27,118 nucleotides of DNA from SFEL01 sp045603585 (GTDB lineage: Bacteria; Bacillota; Clostridia; Christensenellales; CAG-138): assembly GCA_045603585.1 (NCBI GenBank), contig JAZUMK010000058.1, forward strand, positions 1 through 27,118, given 5' to 3'. Shown in pieces: positions 14,274 through 21,415 of this stretch (its first letter is position 1; every line of letters starts with the position of its first letter). The translations under genes were made by a program, and so were the position numbers. The notes beneath the pieces were generated by a model. That model was given only the letters and a program-made list of their open reading frames with translations, was not told the origin of the DNA and made no database searches.

Positions 14274-14476
14274 GCTTTCGCAAAAAATCAATTGGATTTT
14301 TTGCGAGTTACGCCCCAAGGTTGATGGCCTTGGGGCGATTTCATCCCTTACGGGGATTTTTACATGATTTGCCTATAAATCCTGCGGGATTTACCGGGCG
14401 GCAAATCATGCAGGGAATCTATCCTTTGCAGGATAGTTCCGTTTTCGCCGTACACGCCGCCGAATGCGGAATAAAG
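14274..14476 (+). repeat. Family A structured repeat, copy A3 (longest)
   Basis: Module 1: TCGCAAAAAATC (14278-14289) with 14295-14306. Module 2: CGCCCCAAGG (14311-14320) with CCTTGGGGCG (14328-14337), then ATCCC-TTAC-GGGGAT. Module 3: CATGATTTGCC (14363-14373) with GGCAAATCATG (14400-14410), enclosing AAATCC-TGCG-GGATTT (14377-14392). Module 4: GGAA-T-CTATCCT-TTGC-AGGATAG-TTCC (14414-14440). Module 5 core: GTACACGCCGCC. Inner stems differ from A1 by paired changes while the loops TGCG and TTGC are kept. Confidence 0.87.
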
Positions 14477-14515
14477 CCATATGCGAAGATGGCAGATAGC
14501 TGTCAAATGTGCAGT

Positions 14516-14544
14516 AAAGGTCACCCGATTACGGGTGACCTTTT
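14516..14544. terminator. Bidirectional terminator between metS and the XRE gene
   Basis: AAAGGTCACCCG (14516-14527) pairs with CGGGTGACCTTT (14532-14543) over the loop ATTA, with T runs on both strands. The TAA stop of the minus-strand gene is formed by the loop, so the last codons of that gene are also a terminator arm. Confidence 0.88.
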
Positions 14545-15053
14545 GACGTGCCGTTTATGTTGCGAACGCGGTTCAGCAGGCGGATTTTTTGCGTGCGTAA
14601 TTTGGAAGAATATCGGCTGGTAAACAACGTGCCAACCAGCATCATGCCGAGGGTAATGCCCTGACACATACCTCCCGGAAATGTGTCGGCGCTGTCGGTG
14701 AAGGTAAGTATGAGATGAAGCAGCGCTGCCGCTGTGCCGCCAATAAACAACAGATGCATGCGCTTTGCCAGCTTTATCTTGTCCTGACTGCTGAAATTGG
14801 CCATCATCATAAGGGTGTCTTCTTCTGCGCTGCCTTTGTGGATCTGCCTTTTGCCGTTTAACAGTTCTCCAAGTTCTACCTGAAAAAATTCCGCAAGAGC
14901 TATGAGGATGTCCATATCGGGAAGGTTGCTGCCGGTCTCCCATCTTGATACCGTCCTGCAGGATACATTAAGATGCTCTGCCAGCTGTTCCTGTGTGAGA
15001 TTCTTTTCTTTGCGCAGTTCTTTTATAAAGCCGCCGATAGGTGTTTGATTCAT
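14529..15053 (-). CDS. XRE-family transcriptional regulator with two membrane segments
   Basis: The 174-residue product has an N-terminal Cro/C1-type helix-turn-helix (about residues 8-62; TQEQLAEHLNVSCRTVSRWE holds the recognition helix). A charged linker follows, then two hydrophobic segments (about 101-119 and 126-147). That layout suggests a DNA-binding domain tethered to the membrane, perhaps sensing an envelope signal; no ligand domain is seen. CAGGAGGGATATCT precedes the ATG. A perfect GGACAC/GTGTCC palindrome 55 bases upstream of the start could be its own operator. The target genes are unknown. Confidence 0.82.
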   Translation of the reverse strand: MNQTPIGGFIKELRKEKNLTQEQLAEHLNVSCRTVSRWETGSNLPDMDILIALAEFFQVELGELLNGKRQIHKGSAEEDTLMMMANFSSQDKIKLAKRMHLLFIGGTAAALLHLILTFTDSADTFPGGMCQGITLGMMLVGTLFTSRYSSKLRTQKIRLLNRVRNINGTSKGHP

Positions 15054-15107
15054 AGATATCCCTCCTGTAATGCAAATAGGATACTATTTATGCAGGGACG
15101 ATGTACA

Positions 15108-15122
15108 GGACACAAAGTGTCC
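15108..15122. promoter_or_regulatory. Candidate operator upstream of the XRE gene
   Basis: GGACAC-AAA-GTGTCC is a perfect 6-bp inverted repeat with a three-base spacer, a common form for sites bound by Cro/C1-like dimers. It lies about where a -35 region would be for the minus-strand gene. Binding is inferred only. Confidence 0.45.
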
Positions 15123-15177
15123 ACCGGAAGATTTTTAAATGATGTGGGAGATAAATCAGTGGGAAAAGCTGAGTTGA

Positions 15178-15200
15178 GAGGGTGGCGGGCAGGATCAGAT
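15178..15200. repeat. Degraded family B right end
   Basis: GAGGGTGGCGGGCAGGATCA and adjoining bases resemble the right end of element B1 (6744-6773) at roughly four of five positions. No matching left end is nearby, so this may be an old remnant. Confidence 0.4.
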
Positions 15201-15243
15201 ATTTTCTATTCCCTTTTCCCCAAAACCAATGTACTATAATCAT

Positions 15244-15897
15244 ATGAAGGTAATTGAGGATCTGCAATTTAAAGACTTGCGTATTGCGGTAAACAAACCC
15301 GGCTTCAGCTACGGCCACGATGCTCTGCTGCTGGCGGACTTTGCCCGCATGGGGAAAAGGGACACCGCCCTTGATCTGGGCGCAGGCACAGGCATACTGT
15401 CCATACTGCTCAACGGCCGCCACGGCACTCCCTTTACCGCCGTGGAGATTCAGCCGGAGGCGGCGGCGCTTATGGAGGAATCCGTGGCCATGAACGGCCA
15501 GAATGACATAACTGTGCTGTGCCATGACCTGCGTACGCTCCACGAGATTCTGCCCAGAGAAAGCTTCACCTGCGCCGTGTGTAATCCGCCTTATTTCGCA
15601 GGCGGCACGCCCAGCCCCCATGAGGGGGTGAATATCAGCACCCACCAGCAAAGCTGCACCGTGGATGACGTGGCAGGCTGCGCAAAGCGGATGCTGAAAA
15701 ACGGCGGCAGGCTGTGGATGTGCTATCCTGCCGCAGGGGTTGCGGAGGCCTTCGCCGCACTGCACAACAACGGCATGGAGCCAAAGCGCATACAGCTGGT
15801 ATGCGGCAAAAAAGCCCCTTACCTTGCGTTGATCGAAGCCAAGAAGGGGGCAAAGCCCGGCCTTATCTGGGAAGAAACTATAGAAAACTGTGAGTGA
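15244..15897 (+). CDS. tRNA1(Val) (adenine37-N6)-methyltransferase-like protein (TrmN6/YabB family)
   Basis: The product (217 residues from the ATG at 15244) is a Rossmann-fold N6-adenine methyltransferase. It has the SAM-binding motif ALDLGAGTGILSI and the catalytic NPPY (N114-Y117), preceded by the family's typical YGHDALLLADFA stretch. In the TrmN6 family this enzyme methylates A37 of tRNA-Val; the exact substrate here is not shown. The neighbour rsmI matches the yabB-rsmI pair of Bacillus. An in-frame ATG at 15229 is upstream of a TATAAT at 15235-15240, so the shorter start is preferred, though neither has a ribosome binding site. Confidence 0.82.
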   Translation: MKVIEDLQFKDLRIAVNKPGFSYGHDALLLADFARMGKRDTALDLGAGTGILSILLNGRHGTPFTAVEIQPEAAALMEESVAMNGQNDITVLCHDLRTLHEILPRESFTCAVCNPPYFAGGTPSPHEGVNISTHQQSCTVDDVAGCAKRMLKNGGRLWMCYPAAGVAEAFAALHNNGMEPKRIQLVCGKKAPYLALIEAKKGAKPGLIWEETIENCE

Positions 15898-15901
15898 ATA
15901 T

Positions 15902-16726
15902 ATGGAAAGCAAGCTTTATCTTTGTCCCACCCCCATCGGCAATATGGAAGACATGACGCTGCGTGCGCTCCGGGTCCTCAGGGAGTGCGCGGCGGTATAC
16001 TGCGAGGATACCCGCAACACCGGCGCCCTGATGAACAAGCTGGAAATATCCAAGCCCCTTATCTCCTGCCATGAGCACAACGAGCGCTCAAGGGCGGAGG
16101 AGATAGGCCAGCGGGTGCTCAACGGCGAGGCCATCGCCTTTGTCAGCGATGCAGGCATGCCCGGCATATCCGATCCCGGCGAGCGGATTATCGCCCACTG
16201 CATAGAGCATGACATACCCTTTGAGGTGCTGCCCGGCGCGTCTGCCTCCCTTACCGCCCTTATCACCAGCGGCCTGCCTTCACGGGAAGCCTGCTTTGTG
16301 GGATTTCTGCCCCGCAGCGGCAAGGAGCGGCGTGAAGCCATCGCCCGCCTTGCCCGCCACAAGGGCAGCCTGATAATCTACGAAAGCCCTCTGCGCGTTG
16401 CGGATACTACCGCAGAGCTTGCGGAGGCATGGGGGGACAGGCAGGCGGTGCTGCTCCGTGAACTGACCAAGCTGTATCAGGAGGCGGTCCGTTCCACCCT
16501 TACCGGCCTTGCACAAACCTATGCCGACAAGCCCCCCAAGGGGGAAGTTGTGCTGGTTATAGCAGGCGCGGAGGAGCAAAGGGGCGAAGCGAGCCTTGAA
16601 GAGACCCTCTCACGCCTGCTGAATGAGGGCGTCAGCGCAAAGGATGCCGCCAAGCAGGCCAGCGCATTGCTGGATGTTTCCCGCAACGAAGCCTATAAAA
16701 TGGCGCTGGAATTGCAGGGGAAGTAG
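15902..16726 (+). CDS. rsmI: 16S rRNA (cytidine1402-2'-O)-methyltransferase
   Basis: The 274-residue product begins with the family signature LYLCPTPIGNMEDMTLRALRVL, then YCEDTRNTGALMNKLEI and FVSDAGMPGISDPGERII, and belongs to the tetrapyrrole-methylase fold. LPGASASLTALITSGL and GFLPRSGKER are also typical. RsmI methylates C1402 in the 16S decoding centre. The start could also be GTG at 15890, which overlaps the upstream stop codon and adds four residues; I chose the ATG at 15902 because it gives the usual short N-terminus. A family C element and a terminator follow. Confidence 0.94.
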   Translation: MESKLYLCPTPIGNMEDMTLRALRVLRECAAVYCEDTRNTGALMNKLEISKPLISCHEHNERSRAEEIGQRVLNGEAIAFVSDAGMPGISDPGERIIAHCIEHDIPFEVLPGASASLTALITSGLPSREACFVGFLPRSGKERREAIARLARHKGSLIIYESPLRVADTTAELAEAWGDRQAVLLRELTKLYQEAVRSTLTGLAQTYADKPPKGEVVLVIAGAEEQRGEASLEETLSRLLNEGVSAKDAAKQASALLDVSRNEAYKMALELQGK

Positions 16727-16742
16727 GGAATGGTGTGAATAT

Positions 16743-16807
16743 CTTCTTTTTCTCTTTCTTTTCACGGGAAAAGAAAGAAGAAAAAGAAGCAAAAAGAGAA
16801 AGAAAAG
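16743..16807 (+). repeat. Family C mirror/hairpin element, copy C2
   Basis: The pyrimidine arm is 16743-16763, the loop ACGG, the first purine arm 16768-16789 (one extra A against the perfect complement) and the second 16790-16807. As in C1, the second arm after its first C matches the parallel complement of the pyrimidine arm at all 17 positions. It starts 17 bases after the rsmI stop, as C1 does after sigH. Confidence 0.85.
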
Positions 16808-16842
16808 CGAAATGGAGAGAGGTTTTTCCGTTTCGCTTTTTT
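16803..16842 (+). terminator. Intrinsic terminator after rsmI
   Basis: AAAAGCGAAATGG (16803-16815) pairs with CCGTTTCGCTTTT (16828-16840), one G-T wobble, followed by T residues. Its 5' arm overlaps the end of element C2, so the two folds compete. Confidence 0.8.
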
Positions 16843-16898
16843 GTGTAAAGAAAGATATCCGAATCCGACTGCCTTTTGGGTGATGCCTGTGTTTGCGA

Positions 16899-16921
16899 GG
16901 GCGGGGGCGGGTATAGATAAT
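16899..16921. repeat. Solo family B end
   Basis: The reverse complement begins ATTATCTATACCCGCCC, identical to the left end of B1 for 17 bases, then continues with one base deleted. No partner end is visible in the 150 bases on either side. Confidence 0.6.
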
Positions 16922-16956
16922 TACCCATAAACCTGCATCTTTTTCATTATACATAC

Positions 16957-16985
16957 TTTTTTGCTGAACGGTGCTATGGTATAAT
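16957..16985 (+). promoter_or_regulatory. Promoter of the yqhQ-prmC unit
   Basis: An extended -10, TGG-TATAAT, ends at 16985 with a weak T-rich -35 (16957-16962). The transcript would start near 16992, leaving a 27-base leader that contains AAAGGAG before the ATG. Confidence 0.65.
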
Positions 16986-17018
16986 CTAATGTGGTATGGA
17001 GTACCGAAAGGAGAATAA

Positions 17019-18050
17019 ATGAAAAAGTGTGAAGTTGGCGGCCAGGCCGTAATGGAAGGCGTAATGATGAAATCCCCCTCCGGCATCGCAATGGCGGTGC
17101 GGGATGCAAAGGGCCGCATAGTACTGGATTATAAAAAATTCAAAACCAAAGCTCAGAAGGGCACATTCTACGGCCTGCCGGTGGTTCGCGGCGTGGTGGC
17201 CTTTGTGGAATCTCTTTCCATGGGCATGACCACCCTCACCAAGTCCGCCGAGCTTATCGGCGAAGCCATCGACGAAGAGCCCACCAGGTTTGAGCTGTGG
17301 CTGTCCAAAAAGCTGGGCAAGTCCGTGGAAAAGATAATAATGGGCCTTGCCGGCATACTGGCGATATTCCTTGCAGTTGGTCTGTTTTTCCTGCTGCCCC
17401 AGTTTATCAGCAGCCTTATCTTCCGGGGCAGCGAGGCCGCATCCGTCACCAAGTGTCTGGTGGAGGGCCTTGTACGCCTTTGCGTATTCATCGGCTATAT
17501 ACTTTTCTGCGCATCCGTAAAGGATGTGCGCAGAGTGTTTATGTATCATGGCGCGGAGCATAAGACCATCGCCTGCTATGAGGCGGAGGACGAGCTGACC
17601 CCCGAATGCGCCATGAAGCACACTCGCCTGCACCCCCGCTGCGGCACCAATTACCTGTTCCTTGTTATGGCGGTAAGTATACTGTTCTTTGCCATCGTGG
17701 GATGGAACGACAGCCTGCTTGTCCGCGTTGCAACAAGGCTTGTTTTCCTGCCTGTGGTTGCAGGCCTCAGCTATGAAGTGCTGAAGTTTGCCGCAAGGCA
17801 TGAAAATATTCTCACCCGCATTATCCGCGCCCCCGGCATGGGCCTTCAGTATATCACCACCAAGGAGCCCACTCCCGATATGATAGAGGTGGCCATGGAA
17901 GCATTCCACCTTGCCATGATGAGCGAGGAGGATGCCCTGAAAAAGGTGGCGGAGCGCAACGCTCAGCTTGCGGCAGAGGATGCACAGGCTGATGACGATG
18001 ATGATGATGACGATCATGAGGATGACGACTGCGGGGAGAAGCAGGAATGA
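17019..18050 (+). CDS. DUF1385 membrane protein, YqhQ-like
   Basis: The 343-residue protein has the DUF1385 hallmarks: GGQAVMEGVMMKSP near the start, YGLPVVRGVVAFVESL, MYHGAEHKTIACYEAEDELT in the centre and HTRLHPRCGTNYLF. It has about four membrane segments, near residues 105-130, 147-170, 210-235 and 240-255. The family has no firm biochemical role. It lies with prmC, as in many Clostridia, and overlaps it by four bases (ATGA). The C-terminus is odd: a run of acidic residues (about 323-338, mostly aspartate). Ribosome binding site and promoter are clear. Confidence 0.88.
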   Translation: MKKCEVGGQAVMEGVMMKSPSGIAMAVRDAKGRIVLDYKKFKTKAQKGTFYGLPVVRGVVAFVESLSMGMTTLTKSAELIGEAIDEEPTRFELWLSKKLGKSVEKIIMGLAGILAIFLAVGLFFLLPQFISSLIFRGSEAASVTKCLVEGLVRLCVFIGYILFCASVKDVRRVFMYHGAEHKTIACYEAEDELTPECAMKHTRLHPRCGTNYLFLVMAVSILFFAIVGWNDSLLVRVATRLVFLPVVAGLSYEVLKFAARHENILTRIIRAPGMGLQYITTKEPTPDMIEVAMEAFHLAMMSEEDALKKVAERNAQLAAEDAQADDDDDDDDHEDDDCGEKQE

Positions 18051-18847
18051 CCTTCTCAGAGGCCGCAGCTAAAGCGGCCGCCCTTATAGGGACGGTTACG
18101 GATGAGGCAGATATCGAGGCGAGAGCCATGGTATGCGCCGCAGCAAAGATAGAATACAATCAATATCCCCTTTTCAGGGATGATGTATTTCCCGAGAAAT
18201 ATGAGGAAATATTAAGGCAATATTCGGAAGAACGGCTGAAGAATATCCCTGTACAGTACATACTGGGGGAATGGGAATTTATGGGGCTTACCTTCCATAC
18301 AAAGCCCTGCGCCCTGATACCCCGCCAGGATACCGAGACCCTCTGCGAAGAAGCCCTTAAGATGGGCGGCGAAAGGGTATTGGATATGTGCTGCGGCACA
18401 GGCTGCATAGGCATATCCCTCGCAAAGCTGGGGGGAATGAAGGCGGCTTTTTCGGATATCAGCCCGGACTGCATATCCCTTGCAAGGGAAAACGCGGAGC
18501 TTAACGGCGTGGAAGGCGAGTTTTTCCTGGGCGACCTGTTTGAAAGCGTCAAGGGCAAATATTCCCTTATATGCAGCAACCCTCCATACATACCCTCAGG
18601 GGATATTCCCTCCCTTCAGAAGGAAGTGCAGAATGAGCCCATGCTTGCGCTGGACGGCGGAAGTGACGGGCTGGATATATACCGGCGTATTGCGCAGCAG
18701 TATAAAGAGCATCTGTTGCCCGGAGGCCATCTGCTGATGGAAGTGGGCATTGGTCAGGCGCAGGATGTTATAGGCATATTTGGCGGCGGATACGCCGTGA
18801 AGGACCTGTGCGGCGTGGAGAGGGTCGTGGTGGTAAAAGGACAGTAA
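18047..18847 (+). CDS. prmC: Peptide chain release factor N5-glutamine methyltransferase
   Basis: The 266-residue product has an N-terminal helical domain (about 1-80), a SAM-binding motif VLDMCCGTGCIGISLA, and the catalytic NPPY at N178-Y181 (CSNPPYIPSGDIP). PrmC methylates the glutamine of the GGQ motif in release factors; its substrate RF1 is encoded 1.5 kb downstream. It is translationally coupled to the upstream DUF1385 gene. In many bacteria prmC touches prfA; here a CapA-like gene and two repeat elements lie between them. Confidence 0.94.
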   Translation: MTFSEAAAKAAALIGTVTDEADIEARAMVCAAAKIEYNQYPLFRDDVFPEKYEEILRQYSEERLKNIPVQYILGEWEFMGLTFHTKPCALIPRQDTETLCEEALKMGGERVLDMCCGTGCIGISLAKLGGMKAAFSDISPDCISLARENAELNGVEGEFFLGDLFESVKGKYSLICSNPPYIPSGDIPSLQKEVQNEPMLALDGGSDGLDIYRRIAQQYKEHLLPGGHLLMEVGIGQAQDVIGIFGGGYAVKDLCGVERVVVVKGQ

Positions 18848-18848
18848 A

Positions 18849-18998
18849 GATATCTATACCCACCCACCACCCTTTTAATGTACCTTTGCCTTGGGGCAAA
18901 GGGGCAATGCTTTCGAAAATAGGTGAAAATATGGCAGCCTATGGGCGCAGTACCGCGAACCGTCAGCGCACAAAAGTAAGCATTAACCGGAGTGGTTT
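18849..18998. repeat. Family B element B2, diverged or truncated
   Basis: TATCTATACCCACCCACCAC and the next eight bases (18851-18878) match the B1 left end at 25 of 28 positions. A hairpin (TTTGCC-TTGG-GGCAAA) stands where B1 has one, and GGCAGCCTATG matches GGCAGCCAATG inside B1. CATTAACCGGAGTGG (18981-18995) recalls the start of the right end, after which family C sequence begins. Confidence 0.65.
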
Positions 18999-19007
18999 AA
19001 ACTTTAT

Positions 19008-19073
19008 CTTTTCTTTTTCTTTTTGCTTCTTTTTCTTGTTTCTTTTCGATACGAAAAGAAAAAGAAAAAGAAG
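19008..19073 (-). repeat. Family C mirror/hairpin element, copy C4 (inverted)
   Basis: On the minus strand the order is pyrimidine arm (19073-19053), loop GTATC, first purine arm (19047-19026) and second (19025-19008). The mirror rule holds at 17 of 17 positions. The adjoining TTTAAACTTTAT (18996-19007) is shared with C3. It abuts the end of element B2, as if inserted there, and lies 23 bases before the capA-like start. Confidence 0.85.
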
Positions 19074-19096
19074 AAGTAAACCAAGGGATAACACCA

Positions 19097-20347
19097 ATGA
19101 AAAAACTTTTGCCCATATTCCTTGCGCTGATGCTTAGCGGATGCGCAGTGGCGGAGCCTGCGGCTGCTCCCGCTGAGACGGCCACGCCCGCCCCCACCGC
19201 AACCCCTGCCCCGACACCTGAGCCTACCCCTGAGGTGTACAATGCCAGCATAGGCATAATCGGGGACATACTGATGATGACAAGCCAGATAAGTACAGCA
19301 AAGCAGCAGGACGGCAGCTATGACTTTACCGACAGCTTCAGGGTGATGCAGCCGCTGTTTGAATCTGTGGATATAATGGCAGGCAATTTTGAATGTACCT
19401 TTGCGGGAGAGGAAGCGGGCTATACCCAAAGGCGGCCGGAAGCTCCCCCGCCAACAGAGGACAACCCCAATCCCAAGCAGCCCTATCAGACATTCAATGC
19501 GCCGGACGAGCTGGCGGTCAATCTGAAAAACCTTGGCTTTGACCTGCTGACCACCGCCAACAATCACTCTGTGGACAGGGGACTTGACGGCCTGTTCCGC
19601 ACGGTGGATGTGATAAAGGCGGCGGGAATAGTCCAGACCGGTACATTCAAGGCGGAGGCGGACAGATATGCTCCCTGCATGCTTGCCGCCAACGGCATAA
19701 CCTTTGGAGTTGTGGCAGCCACCTCCAGCGTAAACAGGCACGATGCAAAGCTTGGGGACAGCACATGGGCTGTGGCAAGGCTGGGGGACAAAGAACGCCT
19801 TGAAAGAGAGATAGCCCTCTGCCGAGAGGCAGGAGCGGACGTGGTGATGGTATTCCCCCACTGGGGCGAGCAGTATGTGGACGGGCCCAATTCAGGCCAG
19901 ACAGAGACCGCCCGGTGGCTTGCGGACTGCGGAGCGGATGCCGTGATAGGCTCCCACCCACACTGCGCTCAGCCTTTTGAGTGGATACAGTCCGCCGACG
20001 GGCGTAAGGTTTTCGTGGCATATTCCATGAGCAACTTTATATCAAACATGGCGGGGAACAACACGGAATACGGTATATTCCTGCGGCTGGATGTGGAAAA
20101 GACGGCGGACGGCATTACCATGGAAGCATCCTATCTGCCCACGGTATGCCTGCGCCAGAAGATGAGCGACGGAAGAACACTGCATCAGGCGCTGCCCTGC
20201 TGGCAGGATGAGACCATGAATACCGGCCTTGAGCCCCTTGATGAAGGGGACGCAAGAAAAGCCCGAAGGGCATTTGAACACGTTACGGATATCTGCGGCG
20301 ATGAGGCCGCCAAACTTATAGATTGGAATGAGGAATACGGAATATGA
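19097..20347 (+). CDS. CapA-like (poly-gamma-glutamate synthesis type) lipoprotein
   Basis: The 416-residue product has a lipoprotein signal (KKLLPIFLALMLSGC, acylated at C15), a proline/threonine-rich linker (about 20-47), and a CapA domain of the metallophosphatase fold. The motifs are IIGDILMM, AGNFECTF, TTANNHSVDRG, VFPHWGEQY, IGSHPHCAQP and AYSMSNFI, holding the likely metal ligands. CapA takes part in making or anchoring poly-gamma-glutamate, but no capB or capC is present, so the substrate is open. Its TGA overlaps the prfA ATG (ATGA). AAGGGAT serves as a modest ribosome binding site. Confidence 0.88.
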   Translation: MKKLLPIFLALMLSGCAVAEPAAAPAETATPAPTATPAPTPEPTPEVYNASIGIIGDILMMTSQISTAKQQDGSYDFTDSFRVMQPLFESVDIMAGNFECTFAGEEAGYTQRRPEAPPPTEDNPNPKQPYQTFNAPDELAVNLKNLGFDLLTTANNHSVDRGLDGLFRTVDVIKAAGIVQTGTFKAEADRYAPCMLAANGITFGVVAATSSVNRHDAKLGDSTWAVARLGDKERLEREIALCREAGADVVMVFPHWGEQYVDGPNSGQTETARWLADCGADAVIGSHPHCAQPFEWIQSADGRKVFVAYSMSNFISNMAGNNTEYGIFLRLDVEKTADGITMEASYLPTVCLRQKMSDGRTLHQALPCWQDETMNTGLEPLDEGDARKARRAFEHVTDICGDEAAKLIDWNEEYGI

Positions 20348-21414
20348 TAAACAAGCTTAAGACACTGAAAACCCGCTTTGAGGAGATCACCCAGCGTTTG
20401 TCCGAGCCGGATGCAATGAACGACCAGGCCGCATGGCGCGAGATGGTAAAGGAGCACAGCCAGCTGGAGGAGATCGTGGCGGCCTTTGACAGGTATACCG
20501 CTGCTGTTTCCGGCGCAGAGGACTGCAAGGCAATGCTGGAGGAGCATCTGGATGCAGAAATGAAGGAGATGGTCCATCAGGAGCTGAATGAACTTACCGA
20601 GCTGCAGGAGCAGCTTATCGAGGAGCTGAAGATAATGCTGCTGCCCAAGGATCCCAATGACGACAAGAACGTTATTATAGAGATCCGCGCAGGCACCGGC
20701 GGCGACGAGGCAGCCCTCTTCGGCGCAGACCTGCTGCGTATGTATCAGCGCTATGCAGAGCGCCACGGCTACAAGACCGAGTTCCTCAACGACAACATGA
20801 CCGAGATAGGCGGCGTAAAGGAAGTTACTCTGTCCCTTATGGGCAAGGGCGCCTATTCCCGCATGAAGTTTGAAAGCGGCGTACACAGAGTACAGCGCGT
20901 TCCGGAAACCGAATCCCAGGGCCGTATCCATACTTCTGCCGCAACCGTAGCGGTGCTGCCCGAGGCGGAGGACGTGGAAGTTGAGATCGAGGCAAAGGAT
21001 CTGCAGATAGATACCTACCGCTCCGGCGGCGCAGGCGGTCAGCACGTTAACAAGACGGAATCCGCCATCCGCATCACCCATCTGCCCACCGGCCTTGTGG
21101 TGCAGTGTCAGGATGAGCGCAGCCAGCATAAAAACAAGGACAAGGCCATGCGCGTGCTCAAGAGCCGCCTGCTGGAGCTGTATCAGAGCCAGAAGGAAAG
21201 CGCAGAGGCTTCCGCAAGAAAGAGCATGGTTGGCAGCGGCGACCGCAGCGAGCGTATCCGCACCTATAACTTCCCTCAGGGCAGAGTTACCGACCATCGC
21301 ATCAATATGACTCTGTACCGTCTGGACGGCTTCCTTGACGGAGACATGGATGAAATGATAGACGCCCTGATACTTGCAGAGCGTACCGCCCAGCTCAGCG
21401 GCGAGGCGGAGTAA
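20344..21414 (+). CDS. prfA: Peptide chain release factor 1
   Basis: The 356-residue product has the RF1 stop-codon recognition tripeptide PET (187-189, in VQRVPETESQGRIHTS), which reads UAA and UAG, and the GGQ catalytic motif (231-233) in SGGAGGQHVNKTESAIR. The N-terminal helical domain (about 1-110) and the C-terminal SERIRTYNFPQGRVTDHRI are also typical. Q233 is the residue modified by PrmC. The start overlaps the end of the CapA-like gene, with GAGGAA in front of it, and the Sua5 gene follows after one base. Confidence 0.96.
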   Translation: MINKLKTLKTRFEEITQRLSEPDAMNDQAAWREMVKEHSQLEEIVAAFDRYTAAVSGAEDCKAMLEEHLDAEMKEMVHQELNELTELQEQLIEELKIMLLPKDPNDDKNVIIEIRAGTGGDEAALFGADLLRMYQRYAERHGYKTEFLNDNMTEIGGVKEVTLSLMGKGAYSRMKFESGVHRVQRVPETESQGRIHTSAATVAVLPEAEDVEVEIEAKDLQIDTYRSGGAGGQHVNKTESAIRITHLPTGLVVQCQDERSQHKNKDKAMRVLKSRLLELYQSQKESAEASARKSMVGSGDRSERIRTYNFPQGRVTDHRINMTLYRLDGFLDGDMDEMIDALILAERTAQLSGEAE

Positions 21415-21415
21415 T

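Noticed and set aside
14321..14623. 100-codon plus-strand frame after metS
   Set aside because: It runs through repeat A3 and a terminator and opposes the XRE gene.
15229..15243. Five-codon N-terminal extension of the TrmN6-like protein
   Set aside because: It overlaps the TATAAT, has no ribosome binding site, and the shorter start gives a family-like N-terminus.
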